IMG/VR virus record: IMGVR_UViG_3300046001_005505
Coordinates: 1 to 30,553 of that record
Source: a virus
Strand: one strand, 5' to 3'
DNA length: 30,553 nt
Shown: positions 7,466 through 16,745 of the stretch, one piece after another
How positions within the stretch are numbered: position 1 is the first letter of the stretch
Layout: the number at the start of each line of letters is the position of its first letter
Notes under the pieces: generated by a model
Seen by the model: the letters and a program-made list of their open reading frames with translations, nothing else
What the model was told of the DNA's origin: nothing
The model's database searches: none
Translations under genes and position numbers: made by a program

Positions 7466-10309
7466 TCAAACTCCTTGCACGCGCTTGCTCATCGCAATGC
7501 GGTTAGTACCCTTCTTTGCCCCGGCCTCAATGCCGAAAGCAGACAGCGACGTCTTTGCTGTGAGATCTGCTGATTCTATTTCGAGTTGGAATGCCTCGCA
7601 CTTCTGCCGTGCAGGCCTAATTTCCCATTGGTACGGGCTTCCGACCGTGGCCGACACGACCGTGAATGTTTCCGACAAGGACGGCGAGAAATCATGATAA
7701 ACGCGTGCCGTGAGCGTATCGGGAGACACTCCGGAGAACTGCAGCTTTCGGAATCTCTGGAACCCCTGGATGCCTGAGAACGTCATCCATCCCGTTTTGA
7801 ATTTCATACGAAAGCTCACCGTGTCATCAGTGAACGCCGACTTGCTCTCGGTCAACACCTTGCCGTTGGATGCCTTCACATACGTGGGCACACCAGTGGA
7901 CAGCAGAAGGGCTGCATTGGTGTCTTGTCCTGTGAACACCGTCCACTGTTTGTGGAACTCATTCCAACAGAGTGTCGTTCCTTCGGCACTCGTGAACCAG
8001 ACCTGGTGTCTGTCAACGAGATTCATGGCCGATGTGATGGTGAGAGAGTTGAAGTCCTCTACCGATGCACCCAGATAAACGACCTCAAGCCCACGGCTCA
8101 GAAGGTAGATCCCCTCGTTGCTCATGAACATCAGACCATTGTCAGTGAGAACCACCGACCGTGAGCTTTTGCAACCGATGCTTTGAGTCACCAGTTGCGG
8201 CGTCGGGAATGCATTGGAAATCCCATCATTGTCTGGTCCTGAACCTGCAGTCACATAGATCGCGTTTTCTTTCAGAAGGACAACTTTCTCATCCATCTCA
8301 GCAATGGCAGTGAGCCTTCCCCCAAGCTCATCCAGTTTTATCTTCAGGACGTCATTGAAAAACACGCCCTGATTCTCTGCAGAAAGTCCGGATAAATAAA
8401 CCTCGTTTCTATTCTCCGCACTGATTGACCAGAGCCGTCCCTTTGCAACGAACACGCCTGCCGATGGTGCTATGCCGGAACTCTCTAGAGATCCACCGTT
8501 GGTGTAAAGCGGCTCATTTGCCACCAAAAGAGCATCGGTCAAAGTGTCGTTGAAAACGAACGCACCCGATGAAAGAGAAAACTGCTTGATCTTGTAAAAC
8601 AGAGTTCCGTTTGCAGTGGTGCGATAAATCGCGACTGATACGTTCGTAGTCGTGGGCAACAGGTCTGGAGTATAGATTGAAACTTGAGCGCCCTGTGCCG
8701 CCAGTGCGATGGTAAACGGCACCGATGGCGTTGAATAGGACTTGTTCCCGAAAGCATCAGTGATCTCGTAAACCGCGAGGTATTGATAGCTGCCGGTGAG
8801 TGCTCCGGCAATCGTGATTGCAGTCGGGGGCTCAGGTGCGAAAGGCATGGATACTGGCAATATTGGAGTATTGAGTGCCGTCGGTGTGAGCTGGGTGAGA
8901 GCACCCCAAGCATCCGTATAGATCCCTCCCCGAAACGAGGCCATCGACGGCAGCTTGCTCGTGATTTTGATCGCCTCGTGGTTCAGAGGCTCTAGATCTC
9001 CAGTAGGACTCACGCCCCGAATGCGTGTCGTGACAATGTATTCTCCGGAAGAGAATCTGCATTCGTTCATCGCAATGAGAGTCGGGGGAGTGGTTCCCGA
9101 AGGACTCGTTTTCGCCCACGCAGTGCCGTGAAGATATGAAAACGAATAAGTTCCGTTCGCCCTAAGAACATAATAAGTTGAGTAACCCGCAATATTGGCT
9201 TGCACCGCCGATAGCGATGCATTCTTTTCCTGCGTGTTTACCAGCGTGAAATATGTGGTATCTGCTCCGGAATATGCCCTCGCAGCTATGCGACTGCCGT
9301 ATTGCGTCGTCCAACCTGCTGCAGAATTGATCACGGTGAGTTCGGCAATGATACTTGGGCCACTCACTTGCGCATATGAAACTGCAACCTCATTCGCTGT
9401 TTTGCCAAGAGCGATTTGATACGCGGTATAGGCAACGGGTGCCGTGAGAGTAGAGACCGCTCCAAAAACGCCCACAGTGCTTATGGCACCGTTTCTCACA
9501 TCGGCCGCGTTGGCAGTAGCCATGCGCCACCCAGTTGTGTCCTGAGTGAGTGCCACGCACTGGAATGCTGCAGCGTAGGCCGTTGAGTTGGTCGGAGAAC
9601 TCCAAACACCGCCAATGCGATACGTGAAATAGACCTTATCTGCTGGCACTGCAGCCATGACACCAATGCGCTCGCCACTGTCCACGCAAATATCGTGGGT
9701 CGTGCTCCCTGCCGCTGCGGCCGAGATTCCCGTGACGTTATCTTCAGCGAAGCCGCCGGAATCTGAAGTCGAGAACGAACATTTCCACCCGCCACGGTAA
9801 TAGAGGCAGGCGAATGTGTTGCCATTGCCCGAGATCTTAAAGCTAGTCGCAGTGACACCGCTTTGAGATGTGGTCTTGATGACTCGCTTGTTTACGAGGT
9901 CGATGAGCTGCAGATTTAGGACGGTCGATACCATCCAAGCCATGAGGCATCGATCCCCACTTGCTGAGAATGCAAACGAGGTCAAAGTGGCTGTGCCAAT
10001 GAGTGATGTGTCATCGAATCCCAGAAACGCCGGGTATCCCGCTTGCACGGTGCCGGGATTGAGAAGGCCGATGGCTGTACTGCTTGCTCCGTCCATTATG
10101 CACATAGGTGTGCTGCCAGCCAGCGCAGCCCCCACGGCTCCCGTAAACGCTGTGCTATAGGGCTTGGTGTAACCATAACGACTTTCGATGCGCCCGCTCT
10201 TTTGCATGACGCAGTTTTCGGCGACGATGAATCTGCCGTCCAGTGCGTTTTTGTCGTCTGTTTTAGTATCGAGACCCTGGAATTGAATCGGGATATGCGT
10301 GAATTCCAA
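7466..10309 (-). CDS. Tail nozzle / tail tubular protein B-like, 947 aa, TTG start
   Basis: The N-terminus (FQGLDTKTDDKNALDGRFIV, then ENCVMQKSGRIESRYGY) is the pattern of podovirus nozzle proteins such as T7 gp12 and relatives. The protein is beta-rich throughout, as expected for a beta-propeller-like nozzle. Towards the end it carries LGGRLTAIAEMDEKVVLLKE, then LTDNGLMFMSNEGIYLLSRG and WNEFHKQWTVF, a propeller-like arrangement also common in this family. The start is TTG at 10309; a good GGAGGA ribosome site sits five bases upstream and no ATG lies between it and the conserved N-terminus. It forms the distal tail tube through which DNA leaves. It is adjacent to the adaptor gene, as in T7-like tails. 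Confidence 0.8.
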   Translation of the reverse strand: MEFTHIPIQFQGLDTKTDDKNALDGRFIVAENCVMQKSGRIESRYGYTKPYSTAFTGAVGAALAGSTPMCIMDGASSTAIGLLNPGTVQAGYPAFLGFDDTSLIGTATLTSFAFSASGDRCLMAWMVSTVLNLQLIDLVNKRVIKTTSQSGVTATSFKISGNGNTFACLYYRGGWKCSFSTSDSGGFAEDNVTGISAAAAGSTTHDICVDSGERIGVMAAVPADKVYFTYRIGGVWSSPTNSTAYAAAFQCVALTQDTTGWRMATANAADVRNGAISTVGVFGAVSTLTAPVAYTAYQIALGKTANEVAVSYAQVSGPSIIAELTVINSAAGWTTQYGSRIAARAYSGADTTYFTLVNTQEKNASLSAVQANIAGYSTYYVLRANGTYSFSYLHGTAWAKTSPSGTTPPTLIAMNECRFSSGEYIVTTRIRGVSPTGDLEPLNHEAIKITSKLPSMASFRGGIYTDAWGALTQLTPTALNTPILPVSMPFAPEPPTAITIAGALTGSYQYLAVYEITDAFGNKSYSTPSVPFTIALAAQGAQVSIYTPDLLPTTTNVSVAIYRTTANGTLFYKIKQFSLSSGAFVFNDTLTDALLVANEPLYTNGGSLESSGIAPSAGVFVAKGRLWSISAENRNEVYLSGLSAENQGVFFNDVLKIKLDELGGRLTAIAEMDEKVVLLKENAIYVTAGSGPDNDGISNAFPTPQLVTQSIGCKSSRSVVLTDNGLMFMSNEGIYLLSRGLEVVYLGASVEDFNSLTITSAMNLVDRHQVWFTSAEGTTLCWNEFHKQWTVFTGQDTNAALLLSTGVPTYVKASNGKVLTESKSAFTDDTVSFRMKFKTGWMTFSGIQGFQRFRKLQFSGVSPDTLTARVYHDFSPSLSETFTVVSATVGSPYQWEIRPARQKCEAFQLEIESADLTAKTSLSAFGIEAGAKKGTNRIAMSKRVQGV

Positions 10310-10320
10310 AACACTCCTCC

Positions 10321-10623
10321 TCAGAATACCAGGATTTTAACACCCGCAAGAGCGGAACTCGATACAAGAGTGATGCTATTTGCTGACCAGGATGACCGCC
10401 AAACCGAAATATTGGCGGTCCTATCTGCGACCAGAAATCCCCTGGGCAATCGCCCAAGGGAATGTGAGACTTCTTTCGGGGCACTCGCTCCCGGCATATC
10501 GACCGAAAGCAGTTGTGCCCCGTTTAAGAAATTCCGCAGCAACGGATCGTAAGAGGATTTGATCTGATCCTGAATCCGATTCAATTCCTGATTCGAGGTC
10601 ACTATCTTTTGAAGCTCACCCAT
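10321..10623 (-). CDS. Small conserved virion-associated protein, 100 aa
   Basis: The ATG at 10623 overlaps the adaptor stop as TGATG, so this start is preferred over the GTG twelve bases upstream. The N-terminal third is helical (ELQKIVTSNQELNRIQDQI). The C-terminal half has the beta pattern VSHSLGRLPRGFLVADRTA, which I associate with small podovirus proteins that carry an H-x-LG-R-x-P-RG-hhh motif. Its position between adaptor and nozzle points to a tail or fibre-attachment part. No catalytic residues are evident. The family role is inferred. Confidence 0.65.
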   Translation of the reverse strand: MGELQKIVTSNQELNRIQDQIKSSYDPLLRNFLNGAQLLSVDMPGASAPKEVSHSLGRLPRGFLVADRTANISVWRSSWSANSITLVSSSALAGVKILVF

Positions 10624-11300
10624 CAGATGCCCCACCAGCGAAAGAAGGCACGATCATTGAGCGTGGCAAGGTCTGTGACACGTTTCGGGAACCCGGCATC
10701 CCGGCCTCTCATGAGGTCTATGATCTGCTGTTCCATGTATGCCCTCTCACGTTCCAGAAGCGCCGTGTCCGACTCCTCTTTCATGAGCATACGAATGGCA
10801 GCATCGAGGACAATATATTCGTCGAAGCCATTGTAGACCTCGATAGTCTGAGCGGATGAGGTGATGGAAACAGGGGATGGCACATACAAAAGGCGAATAG
10901 TCTGAGCCGCGCCAACTGGAGTCGGCACCAACACAATCTTGTTTCCCTTGAGAATATACCGAACTGGTTTCCCAATCCATGTATGGACAATTCTGTTTCT
11001 TTCGTTGAGCTCAAACGGGCGCAGTGTGAACGAACGCCCACCGGCATCCTCAAGGTCAACGCCCAGAAGCTTATAAAAGTCAGAGGGCAGATCGTATTCT
11101 TTCTGCCCGTCAACTGTTGGGAAAGTTGTGTCAGAAACAAACCAGTTCTCAAACTCTGTGACGACCAGGTTGTAGAATTTGCGATAGGCCGCATCCAGAT
11201 ACGAGATAGCCTCGGCATCGGTGACAAACTGAGTGTTCTCCATGTTTGCACGCCTGCGGGCAGAGACTATCAAATCACTCACGTTTACCACGTCTGCCAT
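10623..11300 (-). CDS. Head-tail adaptor (tail tubular protein A-like), 225 aa
   Basis: The mostly helical N-terminus (VNVSDLIVSARRRANME, then ISYLDAAYRKFYNLVV) is followed by a beta core with DGQKEYDLPSDFYKLLGVDL. This is a recurring pattern in podovirus adaptor proteins that sit under the portal ring (T7 gp11 / P22 gp4 type). The C-terminal helices (LMKEESDTALLERERAYMEQ) match the family's C-terminal arm. The GGGGAG ribosome site lies in the end of the upstream gene. It links the portal to the nozzle encoded two genes later. Length of about 200-225 residues is normal for the family. Confidence 0.8.
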   Translation of the reverse strand: MADVVNVSDLIVSARRRANMENTQFVTDAEAISYLDAAYRKFYNLVVTEFENWFVSDTTFPTVDGQKEYDLPSDFYKLLGVDLEDAGGRSFTLRPFELNERNRIVHTWIGKPVRYILKGNKIVLVPTPVGAAQTIRLLYVPSPVSITSSAQTIEVYNGFDEYIVLDAAIRMLMKEESDTALLERERAYMEQQIIDLMRGRDAGFPKRVTDLATLNDRAFFRWWGI

Positions 11301-11303
11301 GAA

Positions 11304-11564
11304 TTACTCCCCGTATTCTTCGCTGTCTTCGCCTTCTTCAGACTCAAGCTGCGCATCGCAGATCTCATGGAGCTTCTTGTAAGCCATGTATGCCCTTCCG
11401 GGCTGTTTGGCTTCCATTGCGTTCATCAGATCAAGCATGGCAACGCGGCCTGCTTCCATGTAATCGCCTGCACCCTCGTTCATGGCACTGGGTTTGCCCA
11501 TGCCTTCCACGATGAGAGCAGCAATACCCTTCGGCTTTCCCTTATCAGGACCGATGATTGGCAT
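11304..11564 (-). CDS. Small acidic hypothetical protein, 86 aa
   Basis: An 86-residue protein with a Gly/Lys-rich start (MPIIGPDKGKPKGIAAL), one long central helix (AGRVAMLDLMNAMEAKQPGR) and a strongly acidic tail (ESEEGEDSEEYGE). It is preceded by a GGGAGAAT ribosome site and lies three bases before the adaptor gene. Small acidic proteins at this position between capsid and adaptor genes are common in podoviruses. I cannot name a function; a head-completion or assembly-helper role is only a guess from position. Confidence 0.65.
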   Translation of the reverse strand: MPIIGPDKGKPKGIAALIVEGMGKPSAMNEGAGDYMEAGRVAMLDLMNAMEAKQPGRAYMAYKKLHEICDAQLESEEGEDSEEYGE

Positions 11565-11566
11565 GC

Positions 11567-12655
11567 TTATTCTCCCTTCATCTTGATGGAGCTGTTGCGG
11601 AGCTTCATTTCGAAGAACACCTTGCTGCCGTTTGCGGGCTGGGTGAGCACGCCAGAAGCATTGTAGAATGCCAGCTCAAACGCAGGGGCCTCGCCTTGGA
11701 TGACGGTCTGCACGTCGCTGGTGCTCATTTCGATCTTGAAGATGCCGCTTCCCGAAATGGAGGGCGTCACGGTCATGGTCACGGTAGCCGTTCCATAATC
11801 GGTGATATCGACTGCAGTACCAGCTTCGGCGTTGGCTAGTGTGGTGGCAAATTTGACCGTGTTGGCATCAACCACAATCAGGAAATAGGTCGTTGCCGAG
11901 AGCCCTGCAGGGAGGGAGCTGGCAGAGACGGTGAGGGCAACAGACTTGCCGGTCTGAAATCCATGAGCCGTGAACACAACGGTATTGTCGGTGAGGTTCA
12001 CAGAGGTCTGAATCCCAACAGTGGTCTCGGCCACGGTCGTGGAACCAACAGCGGACTCATCAGACTTGTAGGATACCATCGCAGCAACGGGGGCACGATA
12101 AACGTGTGTGAAGGCAATCGCGGCAGAAGTGGTTCCAGTCGTGATGAGTGCCGTAACACCTGTCAGGGCATCAAAGGCGCTTTCGATGAGGGCTGCAACC
12201 TGTGCTCCGGAGGTGGCACCAGAGATATCGACGTTGGCCTTGCGACCGGCCGCAATCGATGCCCAGACGGCACCAGTAGGCTCAGGATCGGTTCCTGCCA
12301 CGTCAAGGGCGATGCCCCACTTGTTGCCCGACGTGTCAGTGATGACGATGTGATCGCCAGCCGTGGTTGCGGCCTTGGCTGCGAAAGTTGCGGTCTGAAC
12401 TGCACTGGTACCAGTAACTGCGGTTTTTGCAGTGCCGTCGATATCGCACACGATGCTTGCGTTGCAACCAAGAAACCGATTGTAACGGTCTTCAAGGGTG
12501 ATGGTGTAACGGCCGGTTGCCGTCTTCGCGATTGCAAGGCCATTGCCTACGGGGTTGGCGACAACACCAGCGGCACCGATATCAAACGAACCAAAAAGAG
12601 AAACCACACCCGTGGTCATCGTGAACTGGGTGTTCTGAAAGTTACGACTTGCCAT
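11567..12655 (-). CDS. Putative capsid decoration / head fibre protein with inserted beta domains, 362 aa
   Basis: Residues 1-62 (RNFQNTQFTMTTGVVSLFGS, then TGRYTITLEDRYNRFL) and 300-362 look like two halves of a compact beta protein of the kind that decorates phage heads. Between them lie two probable inserts. Residues about 88-195 are Thr/Ala-rich beta. Residues about 217-297 carry FTAHGFQTGKSVALT and VVDANTVKFATTLANA, a module common in phage surface proteins. It is the first gene after the capsid gene and is separated from it by a terminator. The TAGGAG ribosome site is good. Decoration is inferred from location and fold-like pattern; a different surface role remains possible. Confidence 0.6.
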   Translation of the reverse strand: MASRNFQNTQFTMTTGVVSLFGSFDIGAAGVVANPVGNGLAIAKTATGRYTITLEDRYNRFLGCNASIVCDIDGTAKTAVTGTSAVQTATFAAKAATTAGDHIVITDTSGNKWGIALDVAGTDPEPTGAVWASIAAGRKANVDISGATSGAQVAALIESAFDALTGVTALITTGTTSAAIAFTHVYRAPVAAMVSYKSDESAVGSTTVAETTVGIQTSVNLTDNTVVFTAHGFQTGKSVALTVSASSLPAGLSATTYFLIVVDANTVKFATTLANAEAGTAVDITDYGTATVTMTVTPSISGSGIFKIEMSTSDVQTVIQGEAPAFELAFYNASGVLTQPANGSKVFFEMKLRNSSIKMKGE

Positions 12656-12670
12656 GAAAAAAATCTCCTA

Positions 12671-12696
12671 AAAAGAAACCCGCCCGAAGGCGGGCT
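12671..12696 (-). terminator. Intrinsic terminator after the capsid gene
   Basis: On the minus strand, CCCGCC-TTCG-GGCGGG forms a six-base GC stem with a tetraloop (12694-12679), followed by TTTCTTTT. It lies 27 bases after the capsid stop and just before the decoration gene. It may be a partial terminator that raises capsid over downstream transcripts. Confidence 0.85.
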
Positions 12697-12722
12697 GTTC
12701 GATATTCGAACTAGATATCTGC

Positions 12723-13952
12723 TTAGGCCAGCTTGATCTGGATGTTAAATCCAGGTGCTTGGCAAGCGAGGTTGAGGTATCCGAAGGTGCGGATATCTAC
12801 GCCGTCGCTGTTGGGCGAGCGGAGCCACTTCAGGCCGTCGCCTTCGAAGAGACGAACGGGATCGCCAAGAGAACTGAGCTTCCAGGTATCCATCTGCAAG
12901 CCGAAAGCGCGATTCACAGGGCAGTTGCGGTCGGCCATGACCTTCACAGCGCCACCGGAATAATAGATTTCGATGCCATTGAATCCAATGGCACCAATCA
13001 TCTTGCCGCCTTCTTTAATCTCGGCAGAGACCTGGACGCGCTGGACCTTGGAACCCAGAGCCTTCACGAGGTCTGCAAAGTTCTTGTGGTTCAAGAACAG
13101 ATAGTCGGGGCTTCCGCCTTCACGGGCCAGGAGCTCCAAGCCATCGATGAGGCCTTCTTCGATGCTCTGAGCAGAGGCGTCATAGGTAACGCCGCCGAGA
13201 CGCGATCCGTCAGTGTTACGAGTCACACCGAAGAAGCTGGCAGCGAGACGGGTGGCACGGTCGTCATAGGGAAGCCAAGCATCGAGACCAGAAAGGGCTG
13301 CGTTCTTATCGCCCTGGTTGTAGATGTAGTCGCCAGCGGCGAAGTCACCGTTCACCGTGGGAGACACAGTGAGGATTCCAGTGGTGCGGTCGATGCCGGT
13401 AATGACGGGAGTTCCAGAACGGGCAGTGCCGCCGCCATTAGTCGAAGAAGCGATGAGAGTCTGGCCCACTTCGAAGTTGGTCACGTCTTGGGGATTCTGC
13501 AACTCGATAGTCGTGGCAGGAGTGGTAGCAGCCTTGATGGTACCGATGGCACCAGTGCCGCCGCGATACATCTTGATTGCATGCGAGCGAGCAAGCTGGC
13601 GGAGTGCGCCATCCAACTGAACCTTGGCACCAGAAAGGAATGCGCCTTCGTCACGGCTCGATGCTTCCATCACCTCATTGCTCAGAGAAGCGAGCGAATA
13701 GTCCGACGTACGGGTCAAGAGAAACCCGGCGACTTTCGCATCAGAAGTGCCAGCAAGGGCATTGGCAAAGGTGTTGGAACGGTTTTGGGGGTTGGCATAA
13801 ATCAGGGGATATTTCTTGGCCTCACCGTAAAACTCAGTGTCCTTGTTCATCAAGGCATAAAGAGGGTTGTTGGCATAGGTCAACTCGAAGATCTTCCAAG
13901 CGGGGTACATCTGCTTGGTAGCGCCCTGAAACTTCGTCATATCAAGTGACAT
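12723..13952 (-). CDS. Major capsid protein, 409 aa
   Basis: Size, position after the scaffold gene and sequence pattern fit an HK97-fold major capsid protein. The N-terminal part holds the expected amphipathic arm and helices (WKIFELTYANNPLYALMN, then ANALAGTSDAKVAGFLLTR). The middle has a beta/turn region that may be a surface insertion (about 150-215: TNFEVGQTLIASS, GIDRTTGILTVSP). The C-terminal domain contains GSPDYLFLNHKNFADLV, a typical capsid P/A-domain helix. The end, FGYLNLACQAPGFNIQIKLA, is the usual closing strand with an aromatic-Gly turn. A ribosome site (TGGAGC) precedes the ATG. A strong terminator follows the gene. The antisense strand holds a long open frame that I regard as a shadow. 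Confidence 0.9.
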   Translation of the reverse strand: MSLDMTKFQGATKQMYPAWKIFELTYANNPLYALMNKDTEFYGEAKKYPLIYANPQNRSNTFANALAGTSDAKVAGFLLTRTSDYSLASLSNEVMEASSRDEGAFLSGAKVQLDGALRQLARSHAIKMYRGGTGAIGTIKAATTPATTIELQNPQDVTNFEVGQTLIASSTNGGGTARSGTPVITGIDRTTGILTVSPTVNGDFAAGDYIYNQGDKNAALSGLDAWLPYDDRATRLAASFFGVTRNTDGSRLGGVTYDASAQSIEEGLIDGLELLAREGGSPDYLFLNHKNFADLVKALGSKVQRVQVSAEIKEGGKMIGAIGFNGIEIYYSGGAVKVMADRNCPVNRAFGLQMDTWKLSSLGDPVRLFEGDGLKWLRSPNSDGVDIRTFGYLNLACQAPGFNIQIKLA

Positions 13953-14014
13953 TTTATGTGCTCCATAAGATAGCTCATGGAGCGTGCTTGCTGCGAAGTG
14001 GGCGAAGGGGAATG

Positions 14015-14842
14015 CTACCCGCTCTGCATGACTCGCATTGCACGCTTCATGAGTTCTTCATCGCTCACCCGACCGTCCGCCCGTGGCGTGGTCTGATTGG
14101 CGTTGAAGTTGCTCAACGTGGGCGACGCACCATGCGTTGCCGGACTGGATTGCGTGCCCATGCTATCTTCGGGCGATTCATCTATCTTAGGTGCAAGTTT
14201 GGAGCGGAGCTTTTTGCTCTCAAGCAGGCGTTCGACATCTTTCTCAAGGTGCGCTTCGACTTTGCCAGCAGCTTCATCGAAATTGAGCCATTTACCGTTC
14301 TGCTTTTGATACTCGTAAATGACCTGGAAAACGAGTTCGTGAGCGTTTTGCATACGCACTAGCTCATATTTCTCAGGCTCTTTATCGAGTAAACTCTGCA
14401 ACTCTTGCTTTGCTGTTTCGTAAGCGGACTGAGTTTCTTTCTCCTTACGAGACTTCGAATCCTCTTCGCGTTCCTGTTCCCACCGGGTCATCTTTTCCTT
14501 GAGCTCCTGCAGCTCTTTCTTTTCCGGTGTGATGGGGTCTTCAATCAGCTTTCGAGAAAGCTCATCAAAGGTCAGGCCAGACCTTTCCAGGTACTTGAAG
14601 GGGTCTTTTTTCGCCAGATCTTGAAGCTCACGATACTCTGAAAGTTGCTTCTCATAGTCTGAGTGCTTCGATTCACGCTCGCGAAGTTGTTTCTCGCGGC
14701 GGATAAGTCTGGCAAAATTGTCAGCGTATGGGTCTTTTTCTTTCTCAACAACCGGTGATCTAGTTGCATCAGTCGTGGACTCAGGCGAACTGCCGTCCTC
14801 TGTTCCCGTTGACGCTGGTTGTGTGATCTCGTCGAAACTCAT
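14015..14842 (-). CDS. Capsid scaffolding protein, 275 aa
   Basis: A highly charged, mostly helical protein. The N-terminus is acidic and disordered, followed by a Glu/Lys/Arg coiled coil from about 45 to 215 (RREKQLRERESKHSDYEKQL, ELKEKMTRWEQEREEDSKSR). The short basic/hydrophobic C-terminal helix (SDEELMKRAMRVMQ) resembles the capsid-binding end of scaffolding proteins. It sits between portal and capsid, the usual place. A TTGGAGG ribosome site precedes the ATG. It should direct procapsid assembly and leave before the head matures. Confidence 0.8.
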   Translation of the reverse strand: MSFDEITQPASTGTEDGSSPESTTDATRSPVVEKEKDPYADNFARLIRREKQLRERESKHSDYEKQLSEYRELQDLAKKDPFKYLERSGLTFDELSRKLIEDPITPEKKELQELKEKMTRWEQEREEDSKSRKEKETQSAYETAKQELQSLLDKEPEKYELVRMQNAHELVFQVIYEYQKQNGKWLNFDEAAGKVEAHLEKDVERLLESKKLRSKLAPKIDESPEDSMGTQSSPATHGASPTLSNFNANQTTPRADGRVSDEELMKRAMRVMQSG

Positions 14843-14868
14843 TTAGCCTCCAATGCAATGGTACACGT

Positions 14869-16737
14869 TTAGATTCCTGGTGCCAATACCTGCTCAGGCG
14901 AGAGCTGTTGCTCTACTGGCGCTGCGAGCTGCATCTGCTGAAGTTGAGCAGCAGGCGACACGGGCGAGGGCATTGGCTGTGCCTGATCCTTCATTTGAGC
15001 GCACTCATCGATGAAGCGTCGAACCATATCAACGCGGTCGTCAGGGTAGTTTTCAAGAATTGCCCACGAGAAGTACTGCTGCGCCATAATGATAGCCTTG
15101 TCGAGTCCCATGTAGGGCTCAGGGATCACATACTCGCCCTTGTCTAGTGCAGACTCGATGGCTCTTTCGATAAGTCTGGTAGGTGCGAGCTTCTTCGACA
15201 TCTTGCTTTCGAGGTCAGGGAGGTTCAGAAGCTCCAACCGATCCTCAGGGTCAAGGTCGCCAGCCTTCGCCATCTCAGTCACGTATTCGAGGCGTGCTGC
15301 GGGGTGCTGCGGCAGTGCTGACACGGGGAACGTCTTCAGCATGTAGTCATCGCGCCTCATCTCAATATCAGACCAGGTGAGCGACTTGAGACCTGTGTTC
15401 TTATCGAAAGCAACGACGGTGTAGCTGCCAGGGATGATGCTCAACAGTGCGTTGCTGCAGTCCACAACGAAATCTTCGAAGTCCTGCCCCAAGAGCATCA
15501 TGCGTTCGGACTCAATATCTGAGAACTCGCGGAGAGCACGACCGGAGTCGAGACCAGCAGGCTTCTTAGACTGCGCTGCAAGCTGCGAGACACCGATGAT
15601 CTCGAATGCCTTTCGATATAGGTTTTCCAACTGCTGGAAGATCTCGGGATGCACGGTCTGAGCCGTGTAGATGACGGGAGGTTTGTTCCCCGAATAGGGA
15701 ATGAACGTGCCAATATCGTTAACCCAGTGTGCAGGGTTGGCCTTACTGCCGTTCTCTACAAAGATGCGGGGTTGCTGCAGCAGGCGCATGCACTCCTGGA
15801 TGTGCATCAGAAGCCTGTTGATCTCGACCTGAATCCCAATGAGTTCTTCGGCGATGCCGGTGCCCCAAAAGGACAGCACAGGACGGCAATAGTGCAACAT
15901 GCGAATCGGGCAGTCGGGACGCTTCCAAGGCTCATCAAAGAGGTTCACACCATCGGCAGCAATGATGTGCCTGCCCTTGATGCCGCAGCGGCTCATACGC
16001 CACGCCTCGATGACAAGCACGGTGTCTTGGACGTTGTTCCCCGTGCTGATATCGATGGTGGTCAGTTCCTCAATGGCAGCTTTGCGGTCGGGATAGAGAG
16101 CCTGCAGCACGCGCTTGTTGATGAACTTCCGCTGATAGATGGTGAGAGGATCACCATAGTACGCATCAGAAGGGTCAACCATAATTTCGTCAGGGAATAC
16201 GCGCTCAAGAACGGCTTTCTTGCCGCGCATGCAGGCCTTGACGAAGCCCGTGCCAAAGATGGCTGCATCCCGAAGGGCGAGGCGGAATACCTGGTGAGCA
16301 TCCATCTGGTTCAGCAGTCCGAAGATGAACTGGTTCGCCTGTTCGGCCTTGGTGCGCTGTGAGAGTGCGCCACCCGTGGTGAGAAACTTCGGGATGATTT
16401 TGTTCTTCGATAGCTTGTTCACAACAGTATCAACGCAGCTTTTAACCACGTTCAAGGTGATTCGATTGGGCCTCGATGCAAAGACGCCAGATGAGGGCAT
16501 GCCGCCAAAGGCAGAGTCCTGATTGCCTGCCAGGATGTATTGAGCGATGGAAAGCGCTTGTGTTTCCCGGTTGGAATAGAGGCGAAGGTTGCGAAGGTTC
16601 GCCGCCTGAATGCCTGCGTTGGTCTGATCCCACTGCCGCATGAGGCCATGCACTGCAAGAGCTGCTTCAGTGCTGTTGTCTGGCAGATCCCACCACACGT
16701 TTTGAGGTGCCAGCTCGTTTACTGTCATCATTCCCAT
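14869..16737 (-). CDS. Portal protein, 622 aa
   Basis: Length and position between terminase and scaffold fit a podovirus portal. Telling parts are VNKLSKNKIIPKFLTTGG near the N-terminus, AIFGTGFVKACMRGKKAVLE, then FPDEIMVDPSDAYYGDP (the wing-type domain). The long stem/crown helix region includes AEELIGIQVEINRLLMHIQE and QQLENLYRKAFEIIGVSQLA. The C-terminus is Pro/Gln-rich and likely disordered. It forms the ring at the unique head vertex through which DNA is packed and ejected, contacting the large terminase and later the adaptor. A GAGGTGA ribosome site precedes the first ATG. The following scaffold gene starts 26 bases after its stop. Confidence 0.88.
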   Translation of the reverse strand: MGMMTVNELAPQNVWWDLPDNSTEAALAVHGLMRQWDQTNAGIQAANLRNLRLYSNRETQALSIAQYILAGNQDSAFGGMPSSGVFASRPNRITLNVVKSCVDTVVNKLSKNKIIPKFLTTGGALSQRTKAEQANQFIFGLLNQMDAHQVFRLALRDAAIFGTGFVKACMRGKKAVLERVFPDEIMVDPSDAYYGDPLTIYQRKFINKRVLQALYPDRKAAIEELTTIDISTGNNVQDTVLVIEAWRMSRCGIKGRHIIAADGVNLFDEPWKRPDCPIRMLHYCRPVLSFWGTGIAEELIGIQVEINRLLMHIQECMRLLQQPRIFVENGSKANPAHWVNDIGTFIPYSGNKPPVIYTAQTVHPEIFQQLENLYRKAFEIIGVSQLAAQSKKPAGLDSGRALREFSDIESERMMLLGQDFEDFVVDCSNALLSIIPGSYTVVAFDKNTGLKSLTWSDIEMRRDDYMLKTFPVSALPQHPAARLEYVTEMAKAGDLDPEDRLELLNLPDLESKMSKKLAPTRLIERAIESALDKGEYVIPEPYMGLDKAIIMAQQYFSWAILENYPDDRVDMVRRFIDECAQMKDQAQPMPSPVSPAAQLQQMQLAAPVEQQLSPEQVLAPGI

Positions 16738-16745
16738 GACTCACC

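Noticed and set aside
12759-13949. 396-codon open frame on the plus strand, fully antisense to the capsid gene
   Set aside because: It has no ribosome site, an uneven composition, and mirrors the codon pattern of the capsid gene. Long antisense frames arise easily over genes with biased third positions.
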